NCBI GenBank assembly: GCA_950097015.1
Contig: CATNEN010000002.1
Location: 4,991,001 to 5,055,000 of the forward strand
Reading direction: 5' to 3'
DNA from: Macrostomum hystrix
Taxonomy: Eukaryota; Platyhelminthes; Macrostomidae
Length of the DNA: 64,000 nucleotides
Shown here piece by piece: positions 47,249 through 59,175 of this stretch. Numbering within the stretch: position 1 is the stretch's first letter; every line of letters starts with the position of its first letter. Under the pieces are notes generated by a model that worked only from the letters and a program-made list of their open reading frames with translations, searched no databases and was not told where the DNA came from. The translations under genes were made by a program, and so were the position numbers.

Positions 47249-50200
47249 ATGCCCGTGCCTGCAGATGAAACGGCGAACTCAGTGTCGGACATTGGTGGCC
47301 AAGATGACGAAGTTAGCAGCAGCATCAGCGACCGACACGGCAGACCTGGCAGCAGCCAGAGCAGCAGTTTGAAGAGCGCAGACTTCAAGAGCAGCAGCAG
47401 CAGCGAGAGCGACCTGAAGAAGGGAGATGATAAAGCAGCTGGACTGCAACCGGACCAGCGGAATGTCGCACAAAAATCTGATGAGAAACCAAATCCAGGC
47501 CAGATAGTTCCTGAGAACAATGCCCAATACTCAGGACAGAACAATGAGAGCAGTTGGTCCACCCAGTCGCCAGCTGGTGGCGAGATAAAAGCAACACCTG
47601 CCGAAGAGCCAAAGCCAGACAATGATCCACCGGCACACGAAGACATCCGCAAGGATGAAAATGACAGTAAAGCTCCAGCGACGACTAAGGAGGATGGCAG
47701 CGAGATAAAAACAAGAAGCGTTGAAGAGTCTAGGCCAACCAACAATGGTCCCGCGGTGCACGAAGACGTTCACGTGGACCAGAATGGCTCTGAAAAAAAG
47801 TCCACTGCATTGATGACTAAGGAGGACGGCAAAGATGCGACCACAGATTCTGGCAGCGACTTTGGCAGCATCAGCAGCAGCAGAAGCGGTGCTCGTCCGC
47901 TGGTGTACATGTACTCGCCTCCAAAGCGCCTTCGGGGAGAAGGAGGCGGCGGCCTCGGTGGTGGCGGTGCTGCGGGTCCTGGAGGAATTGGCAGGTCAAA
48001 GTCGTCTCTGGCCCTGAAGGTCAGATCCAACGGATCATCTTCCAAGGGTGTAACGACGGTGCAGCAAAGCCCTGCACAAGCTGCGACAACGGGTGATGGC
48101 AAGGGAAAAAATGCCACCCAAAAGCAGCAGCAGCAGCAGCAGCAGCAGCTGCAGGAGCGGAAGCAGCCACAGAAAAAGTCCAAATCTCGAGCCGATGGAG
48201 GCAAAAATAATGAGTTCAGTGACGGTCAAGTTGACAGTAAAGAAAATAAAAGTCGAGCTCAAAGTGCTCGGGCCAGTTCTAGAGGCAACAAGAGTGGCAA
48301 ACGCGGTCGAAGCAACAGCAGCAGCAGTAGTAGTAGCAGCAGCAGTAGCAGCAGCAGTGATAGTAGTAGAAGCCGCAGTCGACAGCGAAGTCACAGCCGT
48401 AGTCACAGTCAAAGTCGAAGCCGTAGCAGAAGCCAAAATCGCCTACGCAGCGCTGAACGCGGAGGTCTTGAAACGAACGACCCTGAGGGTAAGTAATGCA
48501 GAGATCGCTGCATTATACGAGTAACTGGCCCGCCACTCACGCACAATAAAATATTTTAATTACTTGCAATTAGTCGAAATTGCTTTGCAGCCAAGTCCTA
48601 CGCCCATCAGCTCAAGCAGGCTAGGACAGAGCTGCTGACAGCCAGAGACGAAGCTGTTAAAAAGCTGACAAAGCCAAAAAAGGAAAATCGACTGCACAGG
48701 AGATCAAGGTCGAACCTGTTTTCGTTTTTTGTCTCTTTGTTTACCGTAAAGCACTCGCTATTCACAGCCAATCCCCAATCGATGTTTGTCACCCACCTCA
48801 TGCCACACGGCCTGCCGCTTTATCAGCCAATCCCCGATCGAGGTTGTCATCCACCTCACGCCGCATGGTCTGTCGCTTTATCAGCCAATCCCCGATCGAG
48901 GTTGTCATCCACCTCACGCCGCACGGTCTGTCGCTTTATAAACCAATCCTCCATTTCCTTTTGTCACCCACACCTCATGCCGATTGGTCTGCCTTTTTAT
49001 CTGCCTATCTAATATTTACGTTCGTCACCCACCTCACGCCACAGTCTGCCATCCGCGATGTCTTTACCCACCACACTTTGGACTTATTAATCGATTTTTT
49101 AAACAATATAATAAACTATTACTGCAGGCACCAACCAGTGCTTCTCAGCGTCATGCTCTTTTCGCCTTCTTATACGGACACTAGAATTATTGACGCAAAT
49201 CTGAAGAAGGTAAAGCTAACGTGTATGTGACATTTTTATCGATTTGAAAATTTGAAAACCTGTACCAGAGATCGTCAACTCACGCAGGACCAGAGCCGCA
49301 GCTACTATCCCGTCTTCCGAGGCACCTCCTCCACTTTAGTCGACCCGTGGAGGGATCTGGCATTGGAGAAGCGACTCAAACGAATGAAGCGACGCAATCA
49401 CGAGCAGTGAGATTATAATTTTTATGCTATTCAAATCGTTTCCCATATCCCATTTGAATCCCATCCAATCAAAATGAAACTCACACAGGCGGCCCTTTCA
49501 AAGTCGTCAAACCCAGAGCCGGAATCAGAACCACGGCGGCAGCTCATCTCACAGAGAGGCTTCGTCATCATCGAGAGGTGATCGACGTCGCGAAGGCGCA
49601 GCTGGAGCTGCTGATAAGCACAAGCGGAACGGGCACAAGCAGAACGGCAAAGGCACTGCTGAGTACTGCCACAGACCTGTGTACTTCGATGAACTGCCTG
49701 AGATCAGGTCCGACTATCAACCAATGACCCTGCTATAGCGACTGTCTATTTACCAATGACCCTGCTAGCGACTCTATCAACCAATGACCCTGCTAGCGAC
49801 TGTCTATCAACCAATGACCCTGCTAGCGACTGTCTATCAGCCAATGACCCTGCTAGCGACTGTCTATCAACCAATGACCCTGCTAGCGACTCTATCAACC
49901 AATGACCCTGCTAGCGACTGTCTATCTACCAATGACCCTGCTAGCGACTGTCTATCAACCAATGACCCTGCTAGCGACTGTCTATCAACCAATGACCCTG
50001 CTAGCGACTGTCTATCAACCAATGACCCTGCTAGCGACTGTCTATCAACCAATGACCCTGCTAGCGACTGTCTATCAACCAATGACCCTGCTAGCGACTG
50101 TCTATCAACCAATGACCCTGATAGCGATAGCGATAGCGACTGTCTATCGATATAAAAAATCGACCGTCTGGTCGAGGCTACATCGATAACAATAGAAGCC

Positions 50201-50746
50201 GAAGGCCCAGTCACCCTTGCTAATACTTAGTACCTCACGCACCCCGCCCTGTCCGCCCGCAGATCCCGCATTCGGGCCACTCGCTCGGCGCGCGCTACTC
50301 GCCAACGCGACGCCGACTACACTAGGGCTGCGGACGAGTGCCGACGCTGCTTGGATCATCTGCCCGACGATGACACCGAAGCCGAAGACGACGATAAAAG
50401 CTCCCGGAAGAAGTCCGGTCATCATCGCCGAGGCGGCGGCACGGCGGACGGTCGCCACAGTCGCCGCTCGATGGCTCTGTCCTGCTCCGCCTATCTGTCC
50501 TCGACGCCGGGTTCAAGAGCAGCCGTTGAAGACTGCATCAGGCACCGTCAGCAGGCGGCTGCACCTGTCGGCGATGCCGCCAAGGACAAGAAGTCTCCAA
50601 CAGGCAACGGCTCAGAAAAGCCAGAGCGGAGCAGCAGGCCCGGGTCCGCCAGATCCAACGATAATCCCAACCGAAGTGCATCGGATAGGCCGAATTCTGC
50701 AGCAGCTTCGGACAGGTCAAAGCGGCACGAGAATAATGAGGAATGA
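47249..50746 (+). CDS. Serine/arginine-rich nuclear protein, six exons, family not recognised
   Basis: Six exons chain in frame: 47249-48488, 48591-48708, 49128-49209, 49288-49406, 49489-49707 and 50263-50746, giving 753 residues. The 413-residue first exon is disordered: Ser/Asp/Lys-rich, then Gly-rich, a Gln run, and a Ser run leading into RS/SR repeats (SSSRSRSRQRSHSRSHSQSRSRSRS), as in splicing-linked RS domains. Downstream exons give a basic helix-like stretch (AKSYAHQLKQARTELLTARDEAVKKLTK), then DQSRSYYPVFRGTSSTLVDPWRDLALEKRLKRMKRRN, EYCHRPVYFDELPEIR and RQRDADYTRAADECRRCLDHLPDD, followed by a charged tail. A role in mRNA processing is inferred only from the RS region. Exon 3 is the weakest link, and two donors are GTC-type (AAG|GTCGAA, CAG|GTCCGA). 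AATAAA lies at 51111. Exon 1 and exons 4-6 are firmer than exons 2-3. Confidence 0.7.
48765..49050. repeat. Short tandem repeat, 58-bp unit, in SR-gene intron 2
   Basis: About four to five copies with cgctttatcagccaatcccc spaced 58 bp apart (48816, 48874, 48932) and cacccacctcacgcc between them. Confidence 0.85.
49725..50135. repeat. Minisatellite, 30-bp unit, in SR-gene intron 5
   Basis: About 14 copies containing caaccaatgaccctgctagc and gactgtctat, beginning within a few bases of the donor at 49708. It ends in a short gatagc triplet-like run (50120-50140). Confidence 0.95.
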
Positions 50747-52107
50747 GTGATGAACTGTGACGTTTGCGACAATACTATGACGTTTGCGTACAGCTGTTCA
50801 GTCCATGGACGGGAGGGACGCCACACCCACCCACAATTACCCCAGCTAATGCTGGTACCAATTTAACAGCCGGGTGAACTGAAGCAACGCAAAGTTAAGC
50901 GTCTTGCTGAAGTATATCAATTGTCGGGAATCGAACCCCGACCCTAATGTCGCGAGTCAAATGCTCTAACCCCTAGGCTACAACTCCCTAGAAACCCCAT
51001 AACCCTTATCCTATTTGTTTATCTTTTAAATTAAGATTATGCTTAGTATGCTGTAGGAGTGGTTTGAAATAAGATTATGGCAATGTGTAATCATTGTTTT
51101 AAAACAATTAAATAAAAACATGACGAAGAAAACGCTTTGCAGAGTTAATTATCTTTCAACGAGCCTAGCTTAGGCTAAGCTGGACCAGTCGCAGGTGGTT
51201 TGGCTTACAAATCTGGGCTCCTGCTGCTTCTCATTTATTATCTCAAATAGTATACTAGTAGGTATTGGAAACGACATCAGGTCTATACCCGCACCGAGCA
51301 GACATCAATTACAGGTAATTATAGCGAAACAGAATTGTTTAATTTATACGGATTTCGGAGAGAGAGAGAAAAACACTTTTCTATTGATTGAATCTAGTGT
51401 CAGAAATGATTTATGATATTGCTGGGACAAATGGTGATTTCCTAAGAGTGAAAATTCAACGCTTACAAGTAAATGCACGCAGACCAAGTAAAGAGGATTT
51501 TGCCCAATTTCAGAAAACTTATATTAAAATGAGTTTGTTGCTAACCAGCACAAGTTGTTTTATATATTTTACCAGGAAAAATCACCAGAAACATCAAAAG
51601 AGACAGTCAATTAAACGTAGAACAGTAACAATTAGGGTCTGAAGCGGAAAAACCAAGACAGTCATTTAAGAATTTGAGAAGACACTGCTCAATGTCAACT
51701 CGTAAAATTACTGGGACTAATAAAAAAATCTAACAAACTGCTAAACATTCAGCAAAGTACAAGGAGATGCAAGTGTCAGTTTTTTAGACATTAAGAAAAA
51801 ACCAATTCACCTGTAGGTCTACTCACTACTTAACATTAATTTTAAATGACAGGCTACAATCTGAGAACGATAGGGAGGGTGCGAAAATAGAGAAAAACAC
51901 ACGCATTAAAACAAGCAGAAGCGACAACAGAATTTAATAATGGCAAACAAACTGGGAGAATAAACAAGCAATGCTTCTCATTTAACAACTAACAACAGAC
52001 ACACGGAAACACCCGTTTCGAAAAACTGATCTTGTTTTAAAACTATATTTCCAACAAACTGACTTAAGTCTGGCAAACTACTATGAGTAGAAGATATTAA
52101 ATAAGGT
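50747..52107. other. Convergent 3' flanks of the SR gene and TMED10
   Basis: It contains the SR gene's likely 3' UTR with an antisense SINE (50790-50995) and AATAAA at 51111, then AT-rich DNA. Frames at 51195-51642 show no recognisable domain. Confidence 0.5.
50790..50995 (-). mobile_element. tRNA-derived SINE (family 1), best-preserved copy
   Basis: On the minus strand it begins GTAGCCTAGGGGTTAGAGC (A box) and continues to GGGGTTCGATTCCCGAC (B box), then gcgttgcttcagttcacc, ggtaccagcattagctgggg and gggtgggtgtggcgtccc. It lies in the presumed 3' UTR of the SR gene, antisense to it. Confidence 0.75.
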
Positions 52108-55100
52108 TTACTCAATCAGCTTCTTGGCCTTGAAGTAGCGGCGCAGGTAGAGCACCTGCCAGGTAGCCAGGCCAAGCAGGCAGAGCATAGAGAACACGGA
52201 GAAATACAGCACTCGAGAATGGGTGGACTCTGGCGCGATGGGTGGAGGAGAGAGGCGAAACGGAATTATAAAAATTATTAATTATTTATTTGTCAAGATT
52301 ATACTCATGCATGCGAATGACAGTTGAATGTCATATTTAAACTTGAAAATATTTCAACACGAGCAACCAAAGCCTCACCGTTGGTATCCCTCATGGCTTC
52401 CTCGCGAGAGCGCATATAGGCAAAGTCGTTAACAATAGACTCGCTGAGGTCCTCCAGTCGCTTCAACTCAACTTCCAATGGCTTCAGTTTCTGAGTCTTG
52501 GCGATCTGAATGTTTGAAAGCAAGTTGATTGGATAAATTATAGATTTTATTCGCGGATCAGAATAGTATATGAAAATATTCTGGATATTCAATAAGCAAC
52601 ATACATCATCGTAGTTCTTAGCCTCGGCACCATGGCGCACGTTGACGTAGATCTCCAAATCGGCGCCCCGACCGCCGCCTTCCATGTGCGACTCGAAGCA
52701 GACATCAAACAGGTCATACTCATCTGAGTTGAAAGCAAATTTGCCTTCCCCTTTGGCATTCTCTTTGTTGAAGAATATGTGCTTCTTGGAGTCAGTCACC
52801 TGTTGATAAAGTTTAAATAAGGGAAAAGCGGCTTTAAGTTAAAGAAGCAAATAAATTTAAATAAGTAAAATACAAAAAATACATGACACTTATACTACCT
52901 AGTTTTCAGATTGTGAAGCATACCACTGGCTACATTTCATTTAATAAACAAACATCACTATTCACATATTATATGACTTGTTTACAATCATAAGAAAAAA
53001 ATCTATTTTTTATAAAGTCTGTACTTTGCCCTTTTGGCATAGCTTCAATCTCTTCGGTATATAAACCTTTATAGCAATTAACTGACATGCAGTTTCTTAT
53101 AAGCTGGTAATTTGAGCACATGGAAATATCTATAGCTAGCAAATGAGTTGTGAACAAAAATATATTAAAAGAGCCTTTCTGCGTCCATCATGGAGGCTCC
53201 CTGCCACTAAGTCAAGTAAGTCAAGCCTTTCATAGGCCTACTTTTAAATGTATTGCCATTAAAAATGAATTTTGGAATTGAATTGCTAATTATATCACAT
53301 AACTTGACATGTTGTAACACATACAATAGACATTTTCCTACGGATTCCAGGCATTTCGGTGACAATTAATTTTGGCGACACTGAAAATTGTGACTTTGGC
53401 GACAAGCAATGATAAATTCGGCGAAAAGTTTCTCTTTCACTTTCACAAATCACTTTCTATGGCTATTTACTCGTATTTAGTCTCTTCTTACTAACAAAAC
53501 TAATGCATCTATATCCTACTGTAACCGCCTACAGCCTACAAAATACCTTTTTTGTTAAATGTAATGAACACATGTGCTCTGACAAGCTTTCCTATGACAT
53601 TCTGATTGTTTGTTGGGATAAGAAGCTTGATAAATATCCGTACTCTGACTTTGTACCCACCAATCTGAAGAGACTGACCAATTGTGTGAGCGAGCCCCAT
53701 CACCAAGGCGGCTTCGTCACAGTACGATCTGCAACTCTGATCCTATGAGAACATTTACATGTACTGTGGTTTCCACTATTATTGAATTGAAATTTAAATT
53801 TTATCATATAGCCACATCTTAAGTACCATGCATGCAAATACAAATGTTTCACGTAATTTGTTGTAAAATGTAGTACATTGCTGTACCACGAAGCTAAAAT
53901 TCACAAAGTTAAAATACTCGAGGTGGATATATAGTACATTAGGCACGCATCGAAAGAGTGCAGTCGCAGTCTTGAAAGGAAAAGTTAGCATAAGATTCAC
54001 ACCAAAAAGAACGAACAACTCGGATGCCAGGCACTCATCTTGAGCAATTTGAGCAGCTGATGTAAACAGCTCAGTGTGGGCTCTGTGGAGTACACACTGC
54101 CATAGAATTGCACAGGTGGGTGAGGGCATTGAGTAATTTGTGCAGCTTTTGGGTCTATGGTTTTTAATGACAATTGGATTGACTTTGACTTGGATTGAGT
54201 TAGAATGCTCTTAGAAACACACCATGGTACTCAGACAAAAAGCATCGTTGTTATTGGTGACATACTTGTCGCCAAAGTCACAATTTTTCATGTCACCAAA
54301 ATCAACTGTCGCCAAAAAGCCTGGCACCCTTTTCCTACTATATATACTCTGTGCCTCCCTCGAATGGCAGGCACTGAGGGAGGTACTAAAGTGGTTCCAA
54401 AATCAGTTAGAAAAAAAACAGAAGTAATAATATTTGGTCAGTTTGCCTGTATAGGCTTGTAAAGAAACAATAAAAAGTATCTGGGTTCATGCTGTGGAAT
54501 GCATATGTGGGTGCATACTAAACTTTTAAATCTTAGTCTCTTATATTTATTCAAGGAAACTATAAGTAGCTACAATAAAGGTAGGGGAAAATCAGTTAAT
54601 GAAATATTTGTGAAATTATTTTTCATCAAACTGTTTGATGAAGCTTCCATTGTCAAAGCATGTGCTAGACAACAATTCAAATTCCAAAGCATATATTTGA
54701 TGAAGTTGAACCCCATATGTTTGATGTTAGTTGTCCCCATACAAATTGGTTGAATTCGAATTTGATTTCATGAAAATTCTAAAGGATAATTTCAAATTTG
54801 ACAAACGTTCCCTTGCTGACCGTTTACTAGTTGAACACGAGCAACTGGGGTTAGTTTTTAACCATTTTTCAATTTTAGAAATAAATTGTAACATTTTTAG
54901 CACTCATAGGCCTACTCGCAGTCGCTGACCATGGTCATTTGACACAAATACAAAAATTCCAGGACTCAAGTGAAACATAGCGAATTGGGTTAGACAAACT
55001 TGATATTAAACTTTATGAATGTGAAAATAATATACAGAAAACATTACCTTAATAGTAACCTTCTGGCTCGGATCATCGCTAACGGAATACTCTCCTTTAA

Positions 55101-55233
55101 CTAAGACATTCTTGTGGATCTCTTCACGAAAGCACTTTTTTGCATTTGAGGGCAAATGAAACCTCAACGACAACGCCTGGTCAGCAATAAATAAACACAG
55201 AAAACACAACAAGTAAGAATTTGCTAATTGCAT
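52108..55233 (-). CDS. TMED10: TMED10-type p24 cargo receptor, four exons
   Basis: p24-delta proteins cycle between ER and Golgi and help load cargo into COPI and COPII vesicles. Four exons, 55233-55048, 52799-52605, 52505-52379 and 52229-52108, join with consistent phases (0, 0, 1) into 209 residues, close to vertebrate TMED10. The signal peptide is about residues 1-22. The luminal GOLD domain begins [27 protein letters not shown] and includes [18 protein letters not shown], with the two conserved cysteines. The coiled region [35 protein letters not shown] is almost identical to the family. After it come one membrane helix ([21 protein letters not shown]) and the tail [11 protein letters not shown], with the phenylalanine and dilysine COPI/COPII signals. 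Intron 1 is 2248 bp and holds a DNA-transposon relic. Confidence 0.96.
53347..54324. mobile_element. Non-autonomous DNA transposon with 60-bp terminal inverted repeats, in TMED10 intron 1
   Basis: Left end 53347-53406 and right end 54265-54324 are inverted copies, roughly five-sixths identical by eye; both start CCAGGC and end AATTGTGACTTTGGCGACAAG less its first base. Each end carries ttggcgaca/ttggtgaca sub-repeats. The interior has only short frames (53503-53748, 54129-53794) that I do not recognise. Superfamily and target duplication are undetermined. Confidence 0.65.
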
Positions 55234-56386
55234 TTTTTTAAATTGGCGGACAGGCGCACCAGTATAGATGATGTTTCGCTACAGGGATTAGAATCAGTGA
55301 AACAATTCTAATAAGCAATAAATGAACACGTCAATTTGTATTCATATTAAAATACGGCGTAAATATTTACTATTCACATACAGGCAGCTCTTTCTGACAG
55401 TTAAAAGATTTAATATATTCACCTAGCTACAAAAATTCAAAATCTGCTTTTAAAAAGTAACCTAACTTTGTTTGCGGTATAATTTTTGTTTTAAAGGACT
55501 AATATTTGCAGAGTTTAATTACGCAACAACAACTACAACGACAACTTCAAGTAGGTAAAACCCTGACCTACCCTAGCCACGGCCAAAGGTGGGTAGCTTA
55601 AAAAATTTGCACGCTAGAGCAGCGTTTCGCAGAATTTCCATAAGGGTCTGAGATGCCAACGTCCGACAGACGTAGGTAGACGTTGCGCTATGTTTCTCCC
55701 CTAGACACGCCAGTAAAGTGTTTTCGCTCTGAAAAGAAAAAATTCGCGTAACATAAAAATTTCGCTTTCGAACTGAACGGGAAACTGAAAACCGGTCATG
55801 CTCCTGAGTCGAGCCCATACAGTAAGTAATATTTCTAGCCAATTACCGTAGGCCTAAACGAGTATTTTTTAATTCTTGATTCCCTCGAAATTTACAGGAA
55901 ATAGCGTCCCACTCACGTTTTCGCTATAAAATATGTTGTCCTATAAAGCTCGCAAAAACGTGCATAACAAACAGACTCATGTGGTTAAAGTAACTTATGT
56001 AGCTGCTCTTTATTAGATAATATTTATATTTTCTTATACATCATCAGCTTGTAACAAGACAGTAAAGTGTTCAGATACAATTCGAGCATATTAATTGCAT
56101 TTATGAAATTTAGTAGGGCCTAGAACCTTTTGCATAGACATTTTTTGTTGCTAGGCCCTATGCTAGGCACACTGCTTACTGTTACTGCGAAAATTTTTGC
56201 CAGTGCTAATGATCAGTTTATTAGCCTAAATTGTACCTGTTCAGAATTAGCAGTGCAAAATGTTGCTTGAGTAGGCCTAGGATAGGCTTTACTAAACCAT
56301 TTGGCTAGGCCTACTAAATAGCTAGTAGGCCTACACTAGGCACTAGTAACTAGGCTAGCTGTTGTAGGGCTCTTTTTAAAGGCAGA

Positions 56387-57061
56387 GCTTATTCCCACGG
56401 TCCCGTGCCGATAATTTCAATTTTATCCACACGGATCCGTGCCAATAAATTTCGGCTTATCCACATGGCAGCTTGTATGAATAGGTCTAAAACTCTTTAT
56501 ATAAATATGCCGTGCCATTAATTTAAATTTTATCCACACAGTTCTGTTCTTTAAAACGAGGCCCTTTTGGGTTTGAACGTTTTGTTGAACCCTTGAGCCA
56601 ATAGATCGACAAAATTGACAGTGTGTTACGACTTACGACAGTGTTCTACATTCGACCTACACATTCATTAACCGACATTAATGTCATCCTTTTTGATTAT
56701 TGTAATAACAACTTACTAAATCTTTTGTCATCGTTATGTGTTTTCATTCAAATTGTATTGACTTAAAAAAGTAAGAAGTCTATCTAAGAAAATCATACGA
56801 GTCAACCAGCAGAATTCTAGTCAGCACAGCACCAAACTCGTCACACATATTATAAATCATTTTTATTCTTTTACACTATGCATTGATAGTGTACACTATA
56901 CACTATACTCTGAAGCAAAAGCCTTATGCTCAGAGAAGAATAGGTAGGGACTTGAAAGTAGACCTATTCATACAAGCTGCCGTGTGGATAAGCAGAAAAT
57001 TATTGGCACGGATCCGTGTGGATAAAATTGAAATTATCGGCACGGGACTGTGGGAATAAGC
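56387..57061. mobile_element. Non-autonomous DNA transposon with about 102-bp terminal inverted repeats
   Basis: Ends 56387-56488 and 56960-57061 are inverted copies; both begin GCTTATTCCCAC and share gtcccgtgccgataatttc, atccacacggatccgtgcca and gcttgtatgaatagg. Each end contains internal short repeats (cacgg...gtgcc). TTTTTAAA lies just outside both ends, so a TTAA target (piggyBac or Kolobok style) is possible but unproven. No transposase remains. Confidence 0.7.
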
Positions 57062-57590
57062 ACTTCCCTTTTTAAATGATTTAAATTCATATTGGCCCCA
57101 TCTTTGCAACCAGCATAACACTTTAATTACTCTTACAAATATTAATTGACATTATGGATAACCTACCATAGGGCCTATAGGGTGTAGGCCTAACATCAGT
57201 GTCTGAGTGTCTAAGTAGTAAGAGACTTATTCATAGTTATTAGTATGAGTTTATATTAACTTTGTGATTTGCTTTGGTTTATTTATATATTTATTCCTAC
57301 AAGGTATAAAATTATAGGAATATTGCAGTATCAAATTCTAGTCCTAATATAGGCCCCAATGGATAGGATGGTAGGGGCCTACCAGTTATCCACACACTCA
57401 CATGCACTTATTGAATTAATCTTATTTCCTTACCCTTTATAGTCTTGTTATTCAATGCTATCCTTTAATAAAGAATTCCATTTATCATACAGTTTACAGG
57501 CTGATGAACACTTAGTTCAGATCCAACCCTTTGTTTATAGCTCAATAGAATTTTTTATACAATGGTTTTATAGCTTTCTAACATATAGGG

Positions 57591-57977
57591 CAGGGGTGGG
57601 CAAACTCCGGCCCGCGGGCCAGATGCGGCCCTCGAAGCTCCCAAATCCGGCCCGATGCCCCTTCTGACATCTACAGTGTCCTGTTTCATCTCTCTCGTGT
57701 CTAATATCTCCCGTGTCTCATCGCTCTCGTATCTAATCTCTCCCGTGTCTAATCTCTCCCGTGTCTAATCTCTCCCGTGTCTAATCTCTCCCGTGTCTAA
57801 TCTCTCCCATGTCTTATCTCTCCCGTGTCTCATCTCTCTCGTGTCCCATCTTTCCTGTGTCTCATCTCTCCCGTGTCTCATCTCTCCCCTATCTCATATT
57901 TATACAGTCAATGCGGCCCGCTGTCATCTTTTAGGCTCTCTCTTTGGCCCGCCAGCAAATAAGTTTGCCCACCCCTG
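57591..57977. mobile_element. hAT-type MITE with perfect 8-bp target duplication
   Basis: The element starts CAGGGGTGGGCAAACT and ends AGTTTGCCCACCCCTG with one base inserted (aagtttgcccacccctg). Subterminal cggcccgcgggcc and gcggcccgctg are typical of hAT non-autonomous elements. The flanks are identical 8-bp duplications, ATATAGGG at 57583-57590 and 57978-57985, which fits hAT integration and suggests recent insertion. A 16-bp minisatellite fills its centre. Confidence 0.85.
57670..57895. repeat. Minisatellite inside the hAT element, 16-bp unit
   Basis: About 14 copies based on tctaatctctcccgtg, with tctcat, ctctcgt and tttcctg variants. Confidence 0.9.
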
Positions 57978-58059
57978 ATATAGGGCCTAGCAAATGACAA
58001 ACACTTTTAACAAGTGCCTGAGTGTTAAGACACTTTTTAAAGTTTTCAGTTCTGTAGAA

Positions 58060-58510
58060 TTAGGCCCTACTCATTATTTTTATATTATTTCTTATATAAT
58101 ATAAGAAGGTCAGTTGATCCAGGTGAACATAGGCTACATAGGCCCCTACACTGGATCTGCTGCTTGAGTGTCTCCTGCTGCTCTTTGGTAAGCTGGGCCA
58201 TGATGGCTGGGAAAGCAGGCTGCGAATCGGCCACCAGCAGCACAATGGCTGAACGTGATCCTGCTGATTCCTCTTGCAAGGAACTGGCTCACAAGCCTGA
58301 GGCGCGCCTGGCCGCTTGCTCACAGTTCTCACCAATTGCTTTTCAGTCTGTTGCTGTACAGGCATCTTGCACAGTTCGTGCTCTTCCAACACTTCGGCTT
58401 CCGTCGATCTCAATCTCGACTGTGCTGTTGCTTGCTGAGCCTTCAGGCGTCAAGTGGTAACGGCTTCCAGCATTCTGTCAAATTCTTCTGCGTCCGAAAT
58501 GTCTTCCACT
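58060..58510 (-). other. Possible coding fragment or pseudogene, not recognised
   Basis: On the minus strand VEDISDAEEFDRMLEAVTT follows an acceptor-like TTTAAATACAG and is closed by TGA. In the same frame after the stop comes a coil-like stretch (RLKAQQATAQSRLRSTEAEVLEEHELCKMP). In another frame lies SAIVLLVADSQPAFPAIMAQLTKEQQETLKQQIQ. Composition looks protein-like (GC-richer than the surroundings), but the frames do not join without a guess at introns. It could be a small gene with missed exons or a decayed copy. I recognise no family. Confidence 0.3.
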
Positions 58511-59175
58511 GTATTTAAAACGAGTGGGATATTTTAGTTCAGAACATAGTGATATATGCTCTTCCTCTTCCGTCCAGTGGGCCTCCTTTATATAGGCGTG
58601 AAAACTGGGTAAAATCCTTCCTTATTGGCTGCCCTGATTTTTCTGGCCTTCCAATGACTTGTTGACTCCAGAACCACTTCTAAAACTATTTCTATTGGTT
58701 AACTGAGAGTTCCCTTGTTTTGCTTCCCGGCCATTGTTTAGGTCTTCTCACATTTGACTTGGTTTTAAAATTGTTTATTACTTAGCCACGTAATCGCCTT
58801 GGCCCTCCTTTCATTGGTATTTGCTTGGTGGTGGCGCATAAAAATTTAGGTGAAAGCATGGTAGTTAGAAACTAGCAGCAGATGCAGGCAAAGTGATTTA
58901 ACTTTTTAGCAATCAGCTTTTGCGGTTGTGACTGCAGACATGTAAAATTATTGGTCAAGAAACATGAATATTGGTCAGTCATAATATCTGTACTTAAACA
59001 TATATTGCTTTGTATAAACTTGGTTCTTTACCTTAACTTTTGAGCAACTTAATTTTGTTATAATCAAAAAATATTCGCAACACTTGTAAGATATGCAAAT
59101 AAGTTAAACTAAGATTTTAGGCAACTTAAGAGCTATAAATAGCTTTTATCAGTATTTTCACAATTTTTCAGCAAA

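Larger units (their letters stand above)
55234..59175. other. Intergenic DNA with two DNA-transposon relics
   Basis: The 5' flank of TMED10, an inverted-repeat element (56387-57061), a hAT-type element (57591-57977) and a possible minus-strand coding fragment (58060-58510). A minus frame at 55842-55573 has no recognisable content. Confidence 0.45.

Noticed and set aside
50900-50985. A functional tRNA gene on the minus strand
   Set aside because: A- and B-box motifs are present, but the sequence continues into a shared SINE body and no complete acceptor stem is evident.
53503-53748. An 81-residue transposon protein in TMED10 intron 1
   Set aside because: It lies inside the inverted-repeat element but shows no transposase motif and has no extension.
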